Below, in pieces: positions 42,291 through 52,050 of a DNA stretch of 64,000 nt (position 1 is its first letter; each line of letters opens with the position of its first letter). This DNA comes from Enterococcus xiangfangensis (GTDB taxonomy: Bacteria > Bacillota > Bacilli > Lactobacillales > Enterococcaceae): NCBI RefSeq assembly GCF_005405365.1, contig NZ_BJDX01000003.1, positions 248,001 to 312,000 on the forward strand, written 5' to 3'. The position numbers and the translations under genes were made by a program. The notes under the pieces are model-generated. The model had not been told where the DNA came from and ran no database searches. It was given only the letters and a program-made list of their open reading frames with translations.

Positions 42291-43700
42291 ATGATGGCAT
42301 CATTAGAAGAACAAATTAGAAAAATTTTAGCAGAAGAAATGGGCAAAGGGGCTGCAGCACCGGTTTCAGCGAATGGAAATAAAGGAATCTTTGCAACAGT
42401 CAGTGATGCAGTAGCAGCCGCAAAAGCAGCACAAGAAGTGTATGTTGATTGTTCAATCGAAACACGAAATAAAGTAATTGAAGCGATCAAAGCTGGCTTT
42501 GCTGATTCATTAGACTATATTGCTGAAGAAATTGTAAAAGAAACTGGAATGGGAACAAAAGAAGCGAAAATTTTGAAATTACAAAATGCTTTGTACAATA
42601 CCCCAGGAACAGAAGATTTAACTTCAGAGATTCAAACAGGCGATGGTGGATTGATCATGTATGAATATGCGCCATTTGGTGTAATCGGTGCAGTCACACC
42701 AAGTACTAATCCTGTTGAAACAGTTATTGCGAATGCAATCATGATGTTAGCTGGCGGAAACACCGTTTATTTCAGTGTTCATCCAGGAGCAAAAGCTATC
42801 TCTCGTTGGGCTGTAGAGAAAGTTAATGAATTTATTTACGATGCTGTAAAATTAGAAAATTTGGTTGTAACGATTGAAACACCATCGATTGAAGCAGCAC
42901 AAGAAATGATGAAACATCCTGATATTGCTGCATTAGTCGTGACTGGTGGACCAGGTGTTGTGCATCAAGCAATGACAAGCGGTAAAAAAGCCATCGGCGC
43001 TGGCGCAGGTAATCCTCCAGCGATGGTCGATGAAACAGCCAATATCGCTCTTGCTGCTCATAATATTGTCGATTCAGCATCGTTTGATAATAATATTTTA
43101 TGTACTGCTGAAAAAGAAATCGTTGCTGTCAATAGTATCAAAGACGAGTTAATTCGTTTGATGCAGCAAGAAGGAGCTTTCCTTGTTTCAGATCCTAAAG
43201 ACATCGAAACACTTGTCGCAAGTACTTTGCGGGAAAATGGAACGCCTAGTCGTAAATTTATCGGTAAAGATGCATCATTTATTTTAGATGAAGCACACAT
43301 CAGCTACACAGGCAAACCAAAATTAATCATTTTAGAAGCACCAAAAGATCATCCTCTAGTAGTAAAAGAAATGCTGATGCCAATCGTGCCAGTTGTTTCT
43401 GCTCGTGATTTTGATGAAATGTTAGCAATTGCTGTAGAAGTTGAAGGCGGCAATCACCATACTGCATCGATTCACTCAGAGTACTTGCCAAACATCAATA
43501 AAGCTGCACATCGGATTAATACATCAATCTTTGTTGTGAATGGACCGACTTACTCTGGAACAGGTGTTGGTTTTACCGGTGCATCTGCATTAACTATTTC
43601 AACACCAACAGGTGAAGGAACCACTACTGCGAAAACATTTACTCGTCGTCGCCGTCTAAATTCACCTGAAGGATTTTCAATGAGAGTTTGGAGAGATTAA
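42291..43700 (+). CDS. pduP: CoA-acylating propionaldehyde dehydrogenase
   Basis: 469 residues, start ATG 42291 (or 42294) after AAAGGAG. Residues 1-17, MASLEEQIRKILAEEM, are the classic encapsulation signal. The aldehyde dehydrogenase fold follows: GVIGAVTPSTNPVETVIANA, TGGPGVVHQAMTSGKKAIGA, GAGNPPAMVDETANI, and the catalytic cysteine in SFDNNILCTAEKEI. It oxidises propionaldehyde with NAD and CoA to propionyl-CoA within the compartment; PduQ recycles NADH and PduL recycles CoA. Confidence 0.96.
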   Translation: MMASLEEQIRKILAEEMGKGAAAPVSANGNKGIFATVSDAVAAAKAAQEVYVDCSIETRNKVIEAIKAGFADSLDYIAEEIVKETGMGTKEAKILKLQNALYNTPGTEDLTSEIQTGDGGLIMYEYAPFGVIGAVTPSTNPVETVIANAIMMLAGGNTVYFSVHPGAKAISRWAVEKVNEFIYDAVKLENLVVTIETPSIEAAQEMMKHPDIAALVVTGGPGVVHQAMTSGKKAIGAGAGNPPAMVDETANIALAAHNIVDSASFDNNILCTAEKEIVAVNSIKDELIRLMQQEGAFLVSDPKDIETLVASTLRENGTPSRKFIGKDASFILDEAHISYTGKPKLIILEAPKDHPLVVKEMLMPIVPVVSARDFDEMLAIAVEVEGGNHHTASIHSEYLPNINKAAHRINTSIFVVNGPTYSGTGVGFTGASALTISTPTGEGTTTAKTFTRRRRLNSPEGFSMRVWRD

Positions 43701-43701
43701 G

Positions 43702-44820
43702 ATGGATCATTTGATCGTTCCTACAAAAATTTTTTCTGGAACAGATAGTTTGTCAGTTTTAGACTTAATTCAAAACTGCCGTATTTTATTAGTTTGTGAC
43801 GCCTTCTTGCCAAAGAGCGACAGCTTAAAAGATATTCAAAGTCATTTAGCCTCTTCAAATAGCGTCACTTTGTTTTCTGATGTAAAACCCGATCCACCGC
43901 TTGATAATATCATGGCGGGGGTATCAGTTTTTACAGCCGTTAAGCCGACTATTATGATTGGAATTGGAGGCGGATCTGCGATTGATACGGCTAAAGCCAT
44001 CCGATTCTTTGGAGAAAAACTGATCGATCAACCAATTGATACCTTTATTGCTATTCCTACAACTAGCGGAACAGGTTCTGAGGTAACGAATACAGCGGTT
44101 GTATCTGACACAAAAAATGACGTGAAATTTCCAATCATCAAGGATCATCTAATTCCAGATATCGCTATATTAGAACCTAGATTAGTCATGAGTGCACCTA
44201 AAAGTGTAACTGCGTTTTCTGGTTTAGATGTATTGACGCATGCGTTAGAATCGTTAGTTGCTAAAGATGCAAATCTTTTTACGGACACATTGGCTGAAAA
44301 AGCGATCGATACGATTGTAAATCAATTAGTATCCGCTTATAAAAATGGGGATGATGTAAAAACAAGACAGACTATTCACGAAGCATCTTGTGCTGCCGGA
44401 TTAGCTTTTAATACTGCAGGACTGGGAATTTGCCATTCATTAGCGCATCAATTGGGTGCAAAATTTCATGTGCCTCATGGATTAGCAAATGCAATGTTAC
44501 TACCTTACGTAGTTGCATTTAACGGTCAGAACGAAGAAGTTGCTGAAAAATATGGCAAAGCGATAATAAAAGCACATTTGGGTGCTCCGACATTAAGTAA
44601 CAACTTATTGATCAAGCGATTACAAAAGTACATCTTTACAATGATGCGTGAAATGGATTGTCCAAAGACTTTAAAAGATTTTGGTATCAAGGAAAAAGAC
44701 GTTCTTGAAAATATGGATTGGATTATCAGTCATGCAAAAGAAGATGGAACATTTCCCGGAAATCCAGTTGTTCCAACCGATGCTGAGTTAAAACAACTAA
44801 TTGAAAAAATTATCAAATAG
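43702..44820 (+). CDS. pduQ: iron-type 1-propanol dehydrogenase
   Basis: 372 residues. Group III iron-dependent alcohol dehydrogenase: NAD site IGIGGGSAIDTAKAI, TTSGTGSEVTNTAVV, and the metal ligands in SGLDVLTHALESLV and CHSLAHQLGAKFHVPHGLAN. It reduces propionaldehyde to 1-propanol and so regenerates NAD for PduP inside the compartment. The start is one base after the pduP stop. No cargo helix is visible at its N-terminus, as for PduQ elsewhere. Confidence 0.93.
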   Translation: MDHLIVPTKIFSGTDSLSVLDLIQNCRILLVCDAFLPKSDSLKDIQSHLASSNSVTLFSDVKPDPPLDNIMAGVSVFTAVKPTIMIGIGGGSAIDTAKAIRFFGEKLIDQPIDTFIAIPTTSGTGSEVTNTAVVSDTKNDVKFPIIKDHLIPDIAILEPRLVMSAPKSVTAFSGLDVLTHALESLVAKDANLFTDTLAEKAIDTIVNQLVSAYKNGDDVKTRQTIHEASCAAGLAFNTAGLGICHSLAHQLGAKFHVPHGLANAMLLPYVVAFNGQNEEVAEKYGKAIIKAHLGAPTLSNNLLIKRLQKYIFTMMREMDCPKTLKDFGIKEKDVLENMDWIISHAKEDGTFPGNPVVPTDAELKQLIEKIIK

Positions 44821-44947
44821 TTGTTTTAACTCAAGCTGACGTTGTTAAGGTTACCAATCAATAACTAGTTAAAAAGTAAACTATGCTGTTAAAAATAGAA
44901 AGAGCTATTAGAAATAAATTTATTAACATTGAATAAGGAGTGTATTT

Positions 44948-45655
44948 ATGGGGGAATATTTAGGCGAATTTATGGGGACGATGGTGTTAGTTGTGCTCGG
45001 AACAGGTCTAAGTGCCAGTGCGAATTTAAAAAATGCTTACGCAAAAGGTGTCGATTGGTTATATATCAGTTTTGGTTGGGGATTGGCTGTGATGTTTGGT
45101 GTCTATGTGGCTGGATCCTTTGGTGCTGAGGGACATTTAAATCCAGCAGTTACATTATCTTTTTCAGCATTCAATTTATTTGCAAAGACAAAAGTTCTAG
45201 GCTATCTAATTGCACAATTTTTAGGCGCCTTTTTAGGAGCAGTCGTAATCGCGATCCATTATTATCCGCATTTTAAAATGACTAAAACTGAAGAAGAGGG
45301 AAATATCGTTGGTATTTTTAGTACAGGACCTAAAGTTCCAGGTAAAAAAGGCTGGAACTTTGTTAGTGAAATGATCGCTACCTTCTTCTTCATCTATATT
45401 TTGTTGAATTTGGGTCAATTTACTGAGGGCTTAAAACCTCTTATTGTTGGGATGATCATCACTGGGATTGGTTTGGCATTAGGATCAACTACAGGTTACG
45501 CCTTAAACCCTGCTCGAGATTTTTCTCCACGGTTAGCTTACGCAATTTTACCGATTCCAAATAAGGGAGATGCACATATGGAGTATGCATGGGTTCCGAT
45601 TCTTGGGCCAATTGCTGGTGCGTTCTTAGCTTGTCTTGTGCATGTTTTATTCTAA
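44948..45655 (+). CDS. pduF: propanediol/glycerol diffusion facilitator
   Basis: 235 residues, six hydrophobic helices and two aquaporin boxes: HLNPAVTLS near residue 63 and ALNPARDFSPR near residue 185. The Asp after NPAR (NPARD) is the glycerol-facilitator signature. It lets propanediol or glycerol cross the membrane. It lies 127 bases after pduQ with its own AAGGAG site, so it may also have its own promoter. Confidence 0.93.
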   Translation: MGEYLGEFMGTMVLVVLGTGLSASANLKNAYAKGVDWLYISFGWGLAVMFGVYVAGSFGAEGHLNPAVTLSFSAFNLFAKTKVLGYLIAQFLGAFLGAVVIAIHYYPHFKMTKTEEEGNIVGIFSTGPKVPGKKGWNFVSEMIATFFFIYILLNLGQFTEGLKPLIVGMIITGIGLALGSTTGYALNPARDFSPRLAYAILPIPNKGDAHMEYAWVPILGPIAGAFLACLVHVLF

Positions 45656-45679
45656 GCGTATTGAAAGGAAAAAGATATT

Positions 45680-46855
45680 ATGACTAAAATAATGGCAATT
45701 AATTCGGGAAGTTCTTCCTTGAAATTCAAACTATTTATAATGCCCGAAGAAACTGTTATCACCGAAGGAATAGTAGAGCGGATCGGATCAGCAGATGCCG
45801 TTTTTAGTTTTAAATATAACGGTGAAAAAAAATCTCGTACGACAATGATCAAAAACCATCAACAAGCTGTTCAATTAGTATTAGATACATTGATCAAACA
45901 AAGTATCATTGATTCTTATGATGAAATCGCTGGTGTGGGTCATAGAATTTCTCATGGCGGAACCTATTATCAAGATGCAACATTGATTGATGAAACGGTT
46001 GAGCAACATATTGATGAATTGAGTACACTTTCACCCTTACACAATCCGGTAAACTTGATTGGAATTCAATCATTCGAAAAAGTTCTACCAGATGCTAAAC
46101 AAGTTGCGATTTTTGATACTTCGTTCCATCATACGATTCCAGAGAAAAACTTTATGTATGCTTTACCCTATAAGTATTATGAAGAATACGGGATTCGTCG
46201 CTATGGATTCCATGGTCCAAGCCATCAATATGTCTCAGAAGAAGCAGCTAGAATCAATCCTGACTCACATAAAATTATTACTTGTCATATTGGAAGTGGT
46301 GCTAGTATAGCTGCGGTCTTAGCTGGAGAATCGATAAATACATCAATGGGCTTCACACCATTAGCTGGTTTAGTGATGGGGACACGAACAGGAGATATTG
46401 ATCCGCAGATTATTCCGTTCATTCAGGAAAAAGAGGGATTAGATGCACAAGGGATCAAAGACTTAATGAATAAAAAATCTGGATTATTGGGACTTTCTGG
46501 TATTTCAAATGATTGTCGAGATATCGAAGAAGCAGCATCAGCAGGAAATTCTCGTGCACAGTTGGCATTAGATGTCTTTGCACATCAAATTATTCATTAT
46601 ATCGGAGCTTATGCAGCAGATTTAAATGGATTGGATACACTTGTTTTCACAGCAGGTGTTGGGGAACATTCCGCGACGGTTCGTAAAATGGTCTGTAATT
46701 CTTTAACTTATTTAGGTATTACGATTGATGAAAGTAAAAATAAAGAAAATGCTTTATCGATTGAAACTGTTGACAGCAAAGTAAAAGTTTTGGTCATTCC
46801 AACGGATGAGGAAGTAATTATTGCGCGTGACGTTATGCGTATTGCACGGTTATAA
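45680..46855 (+). CDS. pduW: acetate/propionate kinase
   Basis: 391 residues: IMAINSGSSSLKFKLF phosphate loop, GHRISHGGTYY, RYGFHGPSHQYV, and CHIGSGASIAAV, the two ASKHA nucleotide sites. It converts propionyl-phosphate and ADP to propionate and ATP in the cytosol, the energy-yielding step of the pathway. The housekeeping acetate kinase has the same motifs, so the Pdu role rests on the neighbours. AAAGGAAA site; strong terminator after it. Confidence 0.92.
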   Translation: MTKIMAINSGSSSLKFKLFIMPEETVITEGIVERIGSADAVFSFKYNGEKKSRTTMIKNHQQAVQLVLDTLIKQSIIDSYDEIAGVGHRISHGGTYYQDATLIDETVEQHIDELSTLSPLHNPVNLIGIQSFEKVLPDAKQVAIFDTSFHHTIPEKNFMYALPYKYYEEYGIRRYGFHGPSHQYVSEEAARINPDSHKIITCHIGSGASIAAVLAGESINTSMGFTPLAGLVMGTRTGDIDPQIIPFIQEKEGLDAQGIKDLMNKKSGLLGLSGISNDCRDIEEAASAGNSRAQLALDVFAHQIIHYIGAYAADLNGLDTLVFTAGVGEHSATVRKMVCNSLTYLGITIDESKNKENALSIETVDSKVKVLVIPTDEEVIIARDVMRIARL

Positions 46856-46865
46856 AAAGAACAAT

Positions 46866-46902
46866 AAAAAATTCCAAACCGGATCCGGTTTGGAATTTTT
46901 TT
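46866..46902. terminator. bidirectional terminator after pduW
   Basis: AATTCCAAACC-ggatcc-GGTTTGGAATT between A- and T-runs. It ends the pdu operon and also the convergent membrane-protein operon. Confidence 0.9.
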
Positions 46903-47563
46903 ATTTTTTTATTTTCTTTAGTCGATATTCTTCAAAATAACTGGCACTTCCGCGACTTTGAATGCGAGTGAAGATTCCCATCAGAACAGCGCCAAGGGTA
47001 TTGGTCAATAAATCTCCCATGGTATCCATTAATGCAGCACGACCGACCAATAATTCACCGGTAGATGTTGCATAGCGCTGCAGATTCATGCCTGCAACGG
47101 TATCGCAAAGTAATTCCCAAAATTCCCAGAAGACACCGCAGACACCTGCAAAGGCAAAACCAAACAGTAAGAACAACCATGGCGAGGTTTTGCTGATAGT
47201 TGCATCTTTCATTAAGAATCCAAGCAATCCATAGCCTAATGCGGTCAAGACCATTGGACTGACTGTATGCAAGATTTTATCCCAGAAAGAAACAATTGAA
47301 ATCATGTGCAAAGAAGTTCCTAAGAAAACCGAGATAACGAGGAAGAACCAATAAAAATAAATGATCTTTTCAGGCAAAACCAGTCTGAATAATTTTGCAA
47401 TGATCTCCGGCAAGAAAATAAGTGCGATGCCAGCTAAACATTCAATGATGAAAATGATCCCTTGGCGTGTTGAATATTTGCTTATAGCAAACTCGTATAT
47501 ATTAAAGCTGAGGCAAAGAAGGCCAAAGATCAACAAGGCGATTCGATATTTTTTATAAGTCAT
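46901..47563 (-). CDS. multi-pass membrane protein (YjdF/DUF2238-like)
   Basis: 220 residues from ATG 47563. Six to seven hydrophobic segments, with FWDKILHTVSPMVLTALGYG, FAFAGVCGVFWEFWELLCDT and ALMDTMGDLLTNTLGAVLMG as the recognisable pattern of YjdF/DUF2238 relatives (D and E residues buried in helices). No known function. It is the last gene of a three-gene minus-strand operon; its start overlaps the end of the upstream gene by 11 bases. Confidence 0.7.
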   Translation of the reverse strand: MTYKKYRIALLIFGLLCLSFNIYEFAISKYSTRQGIIFIIECLAGIALIFLPEIIAKLFRLVLPEKIIYFYWFFLVISVFLGTSLHMISIVSFWDKILHTVSPMVLTALGYGLLGFLMKDATISKTSPWLFLLFGFAFAGVCGVFWEFWELLCDTVAGMNLQRYATSTGELLVGRAALMDTMGDLLTNTLGAVLMGIFTRIQSRGSASYFEEYRLKKIKK

Positions 47564-48062
47564 GGAAATCACTACCTTCTAAAAAAGATTTGATTTGTTC
47601 TAATAATGCGTCTTCAGTGGCAACGATCGTTCCATTTAATTTGATCAATCCGACTGTATAAAGATTTAAGTAATGGAATTGATTTTCTGCAGGTGTCTGT
47701 AAGGCAGCCAATTTTTGCTGATTGTCGGCGCCTTTTTGACGAGAATCGGAGTATAAGCCGATTACTGGAATTCCTTTAGCGTATGCTACACCGATCTCAG
47801 AAGCCACACCAGCATCGATTGTTAAACCATCTAATAAGGCGATCATCAAATCGCTTTTCAGGACTTCTTCGGTATCGGCAAGTGCGATCATCTTACTATC
47901 AGCGTAAGCCGATTTGTCGTTGATACCGGCATTTTCTTGGGGAAGATAGATCGTCAGCTCTCCTGAAAGCTCACGAATTTTTGCTGCTAAATGTTGATTA
48001 TATAAAAGATCGCTTTGTGCAAATAATGGTGCTGCAAAATAAATATGTTTAGAAGTAGTCAC
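47553..48062 (-). CDS. nucleoside 2-deoxyribosyltransferase family protein
   Basis: 169 residues, GTG start with GGAGG upstream. KHIYFAAPLFAQSDLLYNQH, then SDLMIALLDGLTIDAGVASE and IGVAYAKGIPVIGLYSDSR form the family Rossmann-like fold; the Asp and Glu in DAGVASEIG are the catalytic pair that moves deoxyribose between bases. It may serve nucleoside salvage or act on damaged nucleotides. It overlaps the Eis-like gene by 14 bases, so co-expression is likely, though no metabolic link is evident. Confidence 0.85.
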   Translation of the reverse strand: MTTSKHIYFAAPLFAQSDLLYNQHLAAKIRELSGELTIYLPQENAGINDKSAYADSKMIALADTEEVLKSDLMIALLDGLTIDAGVASEIGVAYAKGIPVIGLYSDSRQKGADNQQKLAALQTPAENQFHYLNLYTVGLIKLNGTIVATEDALLEQIKSFLEGSDFHDL

Positions 48063-49266
48063 TGAAATAAGCCTCCATATCCGGTATTGTTGTTTCTAAT
48101 AATTCGATTGCTTTTTTGTCAGCCTCTAACCGCTCGATTCGAGCAAGATAGGCGGCTCGGCGATAATTCATCAGCATACAAGTCAAGGTTTGAATAGTCA
48201 AACGTATCCGTTTGCCTTTTGGCTGATTGGAAATAGTTAGTTTCCCAGCGGTGTTCCAACTAAGTGCAAAAATACCGTTGTTCCATTCAGCAATTGGATC
48301 ATCTACCACAAAATAAAAAGGTTCAACTGGCTTTGCAAATGGATAGTTCAATAAGAATTCCTTGACATCAACGATTCGTGCCATAAAAAATGGGGCGATT
48401 GTTTCTGTGATTTCACTATCATCAAGCAGAAAAGATAAAGGTTCATTTTTAAAAATATCGCCTTTGACCCAATAGACCATTGAAAAGTGTGCGCTGATAA
48501 AGTTCCACAACCCATTGCGTGCTTCCTGATTCAAGTAAAACATTTCTTTAATATGAAATACTTCATCAGAGATCCAATAAAAGAGCACACCAGTTGCTTT
48601 TTTGTCAGCATCGTAATAAATCGCAGCGATTCGTTCTTCCTCATTTTCAAAACGCCAGTACTCTTCCCAATTCAATTCTTTACGAATCATCGCGCCATGA
48701 TTATTCAAGGCAAATTCATGATATACTTGATAAACATCTGGATCATTGACGTCTTTTCGCTCAACGATCCCAGGAACATCAACTTGTTTGGGCAGTTGGG
48801 TGTCTTTGACTTTGAAGCTAAGCTTGTCTGACATGATCTCCCAACCTTTGCGGCGATAGTAGGGAATATTATATGGATACAAATAAGAGATCCATTGCTG
48901 ATCCTTGCGCATTTGATTCAGAGCTGTTTCAATTAAATCTTTCATCAAGCCGTGATTGGCATACTCGGGATAAGTACCAACGCCCGTGATCCCCCCCATC
49001 TTGAACAGTTTCCCATGAATATTCACTTCACAAGGATAAATAGCAATCTGTGAAATCAAATGATCCTCTTGAAACCAGCCGAAAACTTTTGATTGCTCTA
49101 AGACCGGTTTTTTAGCTCGAACCATTTCTCGTTTGTTTTCATAGCCGCTATTTTCAATGTCACTTTCGGTTACTTGAAAGACATAGCTGAGCAGCTCGTC
49201 ATATTGAGCTAAATATTCCTCACCGACAGGCTTTAAGACTAATTGTTCCCTAAAGTCATTATCCAT
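48049..49266 (-). CDS. Eis-like GNAT acetyltransferase with sterol-carrier-like C-terminus
   Basis: 405 residues from ATG 49266 (AGGAGATG upstream). The N-terminal GNAT domain (about 5-150) has GWFQEDHLISQIAIYPCEVN, MGGITGVGTYPEYANHGLMK and YLYPYNIPYYRRKGWE. A second GNAT-like region follows, and an SCP2-like C-terminal domain holds TAGKLTISNQPKGKRIRLTI, then LMNYRRAAYLARIERL. This is the three-domain layout of Eis proteins, which can acetylate lysines or aminoglycosides. The substrate here is unknown. It heads the three-gene operon. Confidence 0.85.
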   Translation of the reverse strand: MDNDFREQLVLKPVGEEYLAQYDELLSYVFQVTESDIENSGYENKREMVRAKKPVLEQSKVFGWFQEDHLISQIAIYPCEVNIHGKLFKMGGITGVGTYPEYANHGLMKDLIETALNQMRKDQQWISYLYPYNIPYYRRKGWEIMSDKLSFKVKDTQLPKQVDVPGIVERKDVNDPDVYQVYHEFALNNHGAMIRKELNWEEYWRFENEEERIAAIYYDADKKATGVLFYWISDEVFHIKEMFYLNQEARNGLWNFISAHFSMVYWVKGDIFKNEPLSFLLDDSEITETIAPFFMARIVDVKEFLLNYPFAKPVEPFYFVVDDPIAEWNNGIFALSWNTAGKLTISNQPKGKRIRLTIQTLTCMLMNYRRAAYLARIERLEADKKAIELLETTIPDMEAYFSDYF

Positions 49267-49625
49267 TTTCTCATCTCCTAATTCATATATGGGAATCATT
49301 TTTTGACAAAAATGAATTCGGATTTTTACTACGCAGATTATTTTACTAAAAGATACTAAAAAAGATCGAACAACTTACTTATAGTGTACAACTTTTTTAT
49401 AAAGGCTGGGGCACCTTCAATCAAATAAGTCGCTGTTAAAAAATTACTTATTTGATCACTTGCTAGAAACAAAAAGCAAAACAAAAATCCAATGAATGTT
49501 CTAAGTATAGCAAAACCAGCATGATATTTCTCTTACCGACTTTGGGAAATAGGGGAAAAGACTTTTTTTCTATTAGAAACGTTGGTATAATTGACAGTGC
49601 TGATTAAAAGAAATGAGGAACTTTA
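49267..49625. other. intergenic region upstream of lepA
   Basis: No gene seen. It has divergent promoter sequences, with TATAAT near 49587 for lepA. A repeated ATAAGT...TTACTTATTT pattern lies around 49424-49454 (CAAATAAGT ... ACTTATTTG arms), a possible hairpin of unknown role. Confidence 0.4.
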
Positions 49626-51464
49626 ATGAATATAGAAAAAATGAAGAAACGCCAAAAAATGATTCGAAATTTTTCGATCATTGCGCATATTGACCACGGG
49701 AAGTCGACCTTGGCTGACCGGATCTTAGAGCAGACCAATACCGTAAGTTCCCGAGAAATGCAAGAACAGCTGTTAGACTCAATGGATTTGGAACGTGAAC
49801 GCGGAATTACAATTAAATTAAACGCTGTAGAATTACATTATACCGCTAAAGATGGTCAAACATATATTTTTCACTTGATCGATACGCCGGGACATGTCGA
49901 CTTTACTTATGAAGTGTCACGCAGTTTAGCAGCTTGTGAAGGAGCCGTTTTAGTTGTCGATGCTGCGCAAGGAATCGAAGCACAAACATTAGCCAATGTT
50001 TATTTAGCTTTAGATAACGATCTAGAAATTTTACCTGTCATCAATAAAATCGATTTGCCAGCGGCTGATCCTGAACGAGTACGAAAAGAAATCGAAGACG
50101 TGATTGGGATCGATGCAGAAGATGCTGTTTTAGCAAGCGCAAAAACAGGAATTGGGATTGGCGATATTTTAGAACAAATCGTCACGAATGTACCCGCACC
50201 AAGCGGTGACTTAGAAGCCCCATTAAAAGCGTTGATCTTTGATTCAATTTATGACAGCTATCGTGGGGTTGTTTTGAATGTCCGGATTACAGATGGAATC
50301 GTTCGCCCTGGAGATAAAATTCAATTAATGAGCAATGGCAAAACTTTTGACGTAACAGAAGTGGGTGTCTTCTCGCCAAAAACAGTTCAGCGTGATTACT
50401 TGATGGTAGGCGATGTTGGGTATATCACTGCCAGCATCAAATCTGTACAAGACACTCGCGTAGGGGATACCGTTACACTTGCCAATAATCCAGCCAAAGA
50501 AGCATTAGATGGTTATCGTAAAATGAATCCAATGGTCTTTTGCGGATTGTATCCAATCGATACTTCTCGTTACAATGATTTACGTGAAGCACTAGAAAAA
50601 TTACAATTAAATGATGCGGCCTTACAGTTCGAACCAGAAACTTCTCAAGCACTTGGCTTTGGTTTCCGTTGCGGCTTCTTAGGCTTGCTGCACATGGATG
50701 TGGTCCAAGAACGTTTGGAACGTGAGTTCAATCTTGAATTGATCACAACGGCACCGTCTGTTATTTATCATGTGAATTTAACAGACGGTACACAACTGAT
50801 CGTAGATAATCCATCTGATTTTCCAGATCCATCAAAAATTCAAAACGTTGAAGAACCCTTTGTGAAAGCCAATATTATGGTGCCAAATGAATATGTCGGC
50901 GCGGTAATGGAACTTTCACAACGTAAACGTGGAGAATTTATTACGATGGATTACTTAGATGATTATCGAGTAAATGTTGTTTATCATATTCCGTTATCAG
51001 AAATCGTGTTTGATTTCTTCGATAAACTAAAATCAAGCACTAAAGGATATGCCTCATTGGATTATGAAATGGCTGATTACCGTGAAAGCCGCTTAGTGAA
51101 GATGGATATCCTGTTAAACGGCGAAACAGTCGATGCGTTAAGTTTCATCGTTCACCGTGAATTCGCGCAAGAACGCGGACGTGCGATCGTTGATAAACTA
51201 AAAACCTTGATTCCACGGCAACAATTTGAAGTTCCAATCCAAGCAACGATCGGTACAAAAATTGTCGCCCGGACAGATATCAAAGCATTGCGAAAAAATG
51301 TTTTGGCAAAATGCTACGGTGGCGATATTTCTCGTAAACGCAAATTGTTAGAGAAACAAAAAGAAGGTAAGAAACGAATGAAACAAATCGGCTCAGTCGA
51401 AGTACCACAAGAAGCCTTCATGGCAGTACTGAAAATGGATGAGGATGAACCTAAGAAGAAATAG
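49626..51464 (+). CDS. lepA: elongation factor 4 (LepA)
   Basis: 612 residues. Translational GTPase: [20 protein letters not shown] (G1), RERGITIKL (G2), DTPGHVDF (G3), NKIDLPAA (G4), SAKTGIG (G5). The LepA-specific C-terminal part has [20 protein letters not shown] and the end [20 protein letters not shown]. It acts on the ribosome under stress and in initiation or back-translocation. Housekeeping gene, useful for species placement. Confidence 0.97.
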   Translation: MNIEKMKKRQKMIRNFSIIAHIDHGKSTLADRILEQTNTVSSREMQEQLLDSMDLERERGITIKLNAVELHYTAKDGQTYIFHLIDTPGHVDFTYEVSRSLAACEGAVLVVDAAQGIEAQTLANVYLALDNDLEILPVINKIDLPAADPERVRKEIEDVIGIDAEDAVLASAKTGIGIGDILEQIVTNVPAPSGDLEAPLKALIFDSIYDSYRGVVLNVRITDGIVRPGDKIQLMSNGKTFDVTEVGVFSPKTVQRDYLMVGDVGYITASIKSVQDTRVGDTVTLANNPAKEALDGYRKMNPMVFCGLYPIDTSRYNDLREALEKLQLNDAALQFEPETSQALGFGFRCGFLGLLHMDVVQERLEREFNLELITTAPSVIYHVNLTDGTQLIVDNPSDFPDPSKIQNVEEPFVKANIMVPNEYVGAVMELSQRKRGEFITMDYLDDYRVNVVYHIPLSEIVFDFFDKLKSSTKGYASLDYEMADYRESRLVKMDILLNGETVDALSFIVHREFAQERGRAIVDKLKTLIPRQQFEVPIQATIGTKIVARTDIKALRKNVLAKCYGGDISRKRKLLEKQKEGKKRMKQIGSVEVPQEAFMAVLKMDEDEPKKK

Positions 51465-51492
51465 AAATTTTCAAAAACGGAATAAAAATTAT

Positions 51493-51526
51493 AAGGCGTT
51501 GGACGAGCTGTCCTTCGCCTTTTTTA
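51493..51526 (+). terminator. lepA terminator
   Basis: AAGGCG-tt-GGAC-gagct-GTCC-tt-CGCCTT followed by T-run. Confidence 0.8.
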
Positions 51527-51767
51527 ATGAAAAAATTTTCATGTGATAGCAAAAAGATTCCTATAAGTAGGAAAGTTTAAGCTTTTAAGTAGGGTGTTAT
51601 CTTTTTTGCAATCAGAGAATTACTTTTTGAGGAGTAGGAAGATAGAAATATATTCCCTCAAAAAGTTTTTTAAAGTAAAAACTGTATAAGTGTTAGATTC
51701 TCAATAAATGTTTTGAATCATGAAGTAAAATTGAGTCATAATAATTTTCTTATACTTAATATTTATA

Positions 51768-51817
51768 TTGACATTCTAAGAAAATAAATTCATAATGATG
51801 TTGTGAAACGCGCGTTT
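51768..51817 (+). promoter_or_regulatory. promoter with ACGCGCGT operator before the SBF transporter operon
   Basis: TTGACA (51768-51773), 17-base spacer, CATAAT (51791-51796). A perfect 12-bp palindrome AAACGCGCGTTT (51806-51817) then covers the expected start site. The same design occurs at 54887-54933. The leader to the transporter gene is about 240 bases long and contains no ORF. A cre-like site sits at about 51979-51993. The remaining part of 51527-51767 shows nothing I can identify. Confidence 0.75.
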
Positions 51818-51978
51818 AATTTATGTGAGATTCTGAGACGATAAGGACTGTGACATCATTTTTTTCTAATAATGAAAGGCTTTCTTTTATAAGGATAACC
51901 AGATATTTACTTAACAATCACTTGTTTTATTATTATTAGGTATAGGAAAATAATTGGATAGTTTTTTATTAAAAAGAA

Positions 51979-51993
51979 ATAAAAGCGCTTTCT
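51979..51993. promoter_or_regulatory. cre-like (CcpA) site in the SBF operon leader
   Basis: AAAGCGCTTT core inside TAAAAGCGCTTTCT resembles the catabolite-response element. Downstream of the promoter it could act as a roadblock when preferred sugars are present. Confidence 0.5.
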
Positions 51994-52050
51994 TTATTGT
52001 CGGAGCCAAGGAACTTTTTGATGACTAAAAAATAAAAATGAGGTGCAAAA

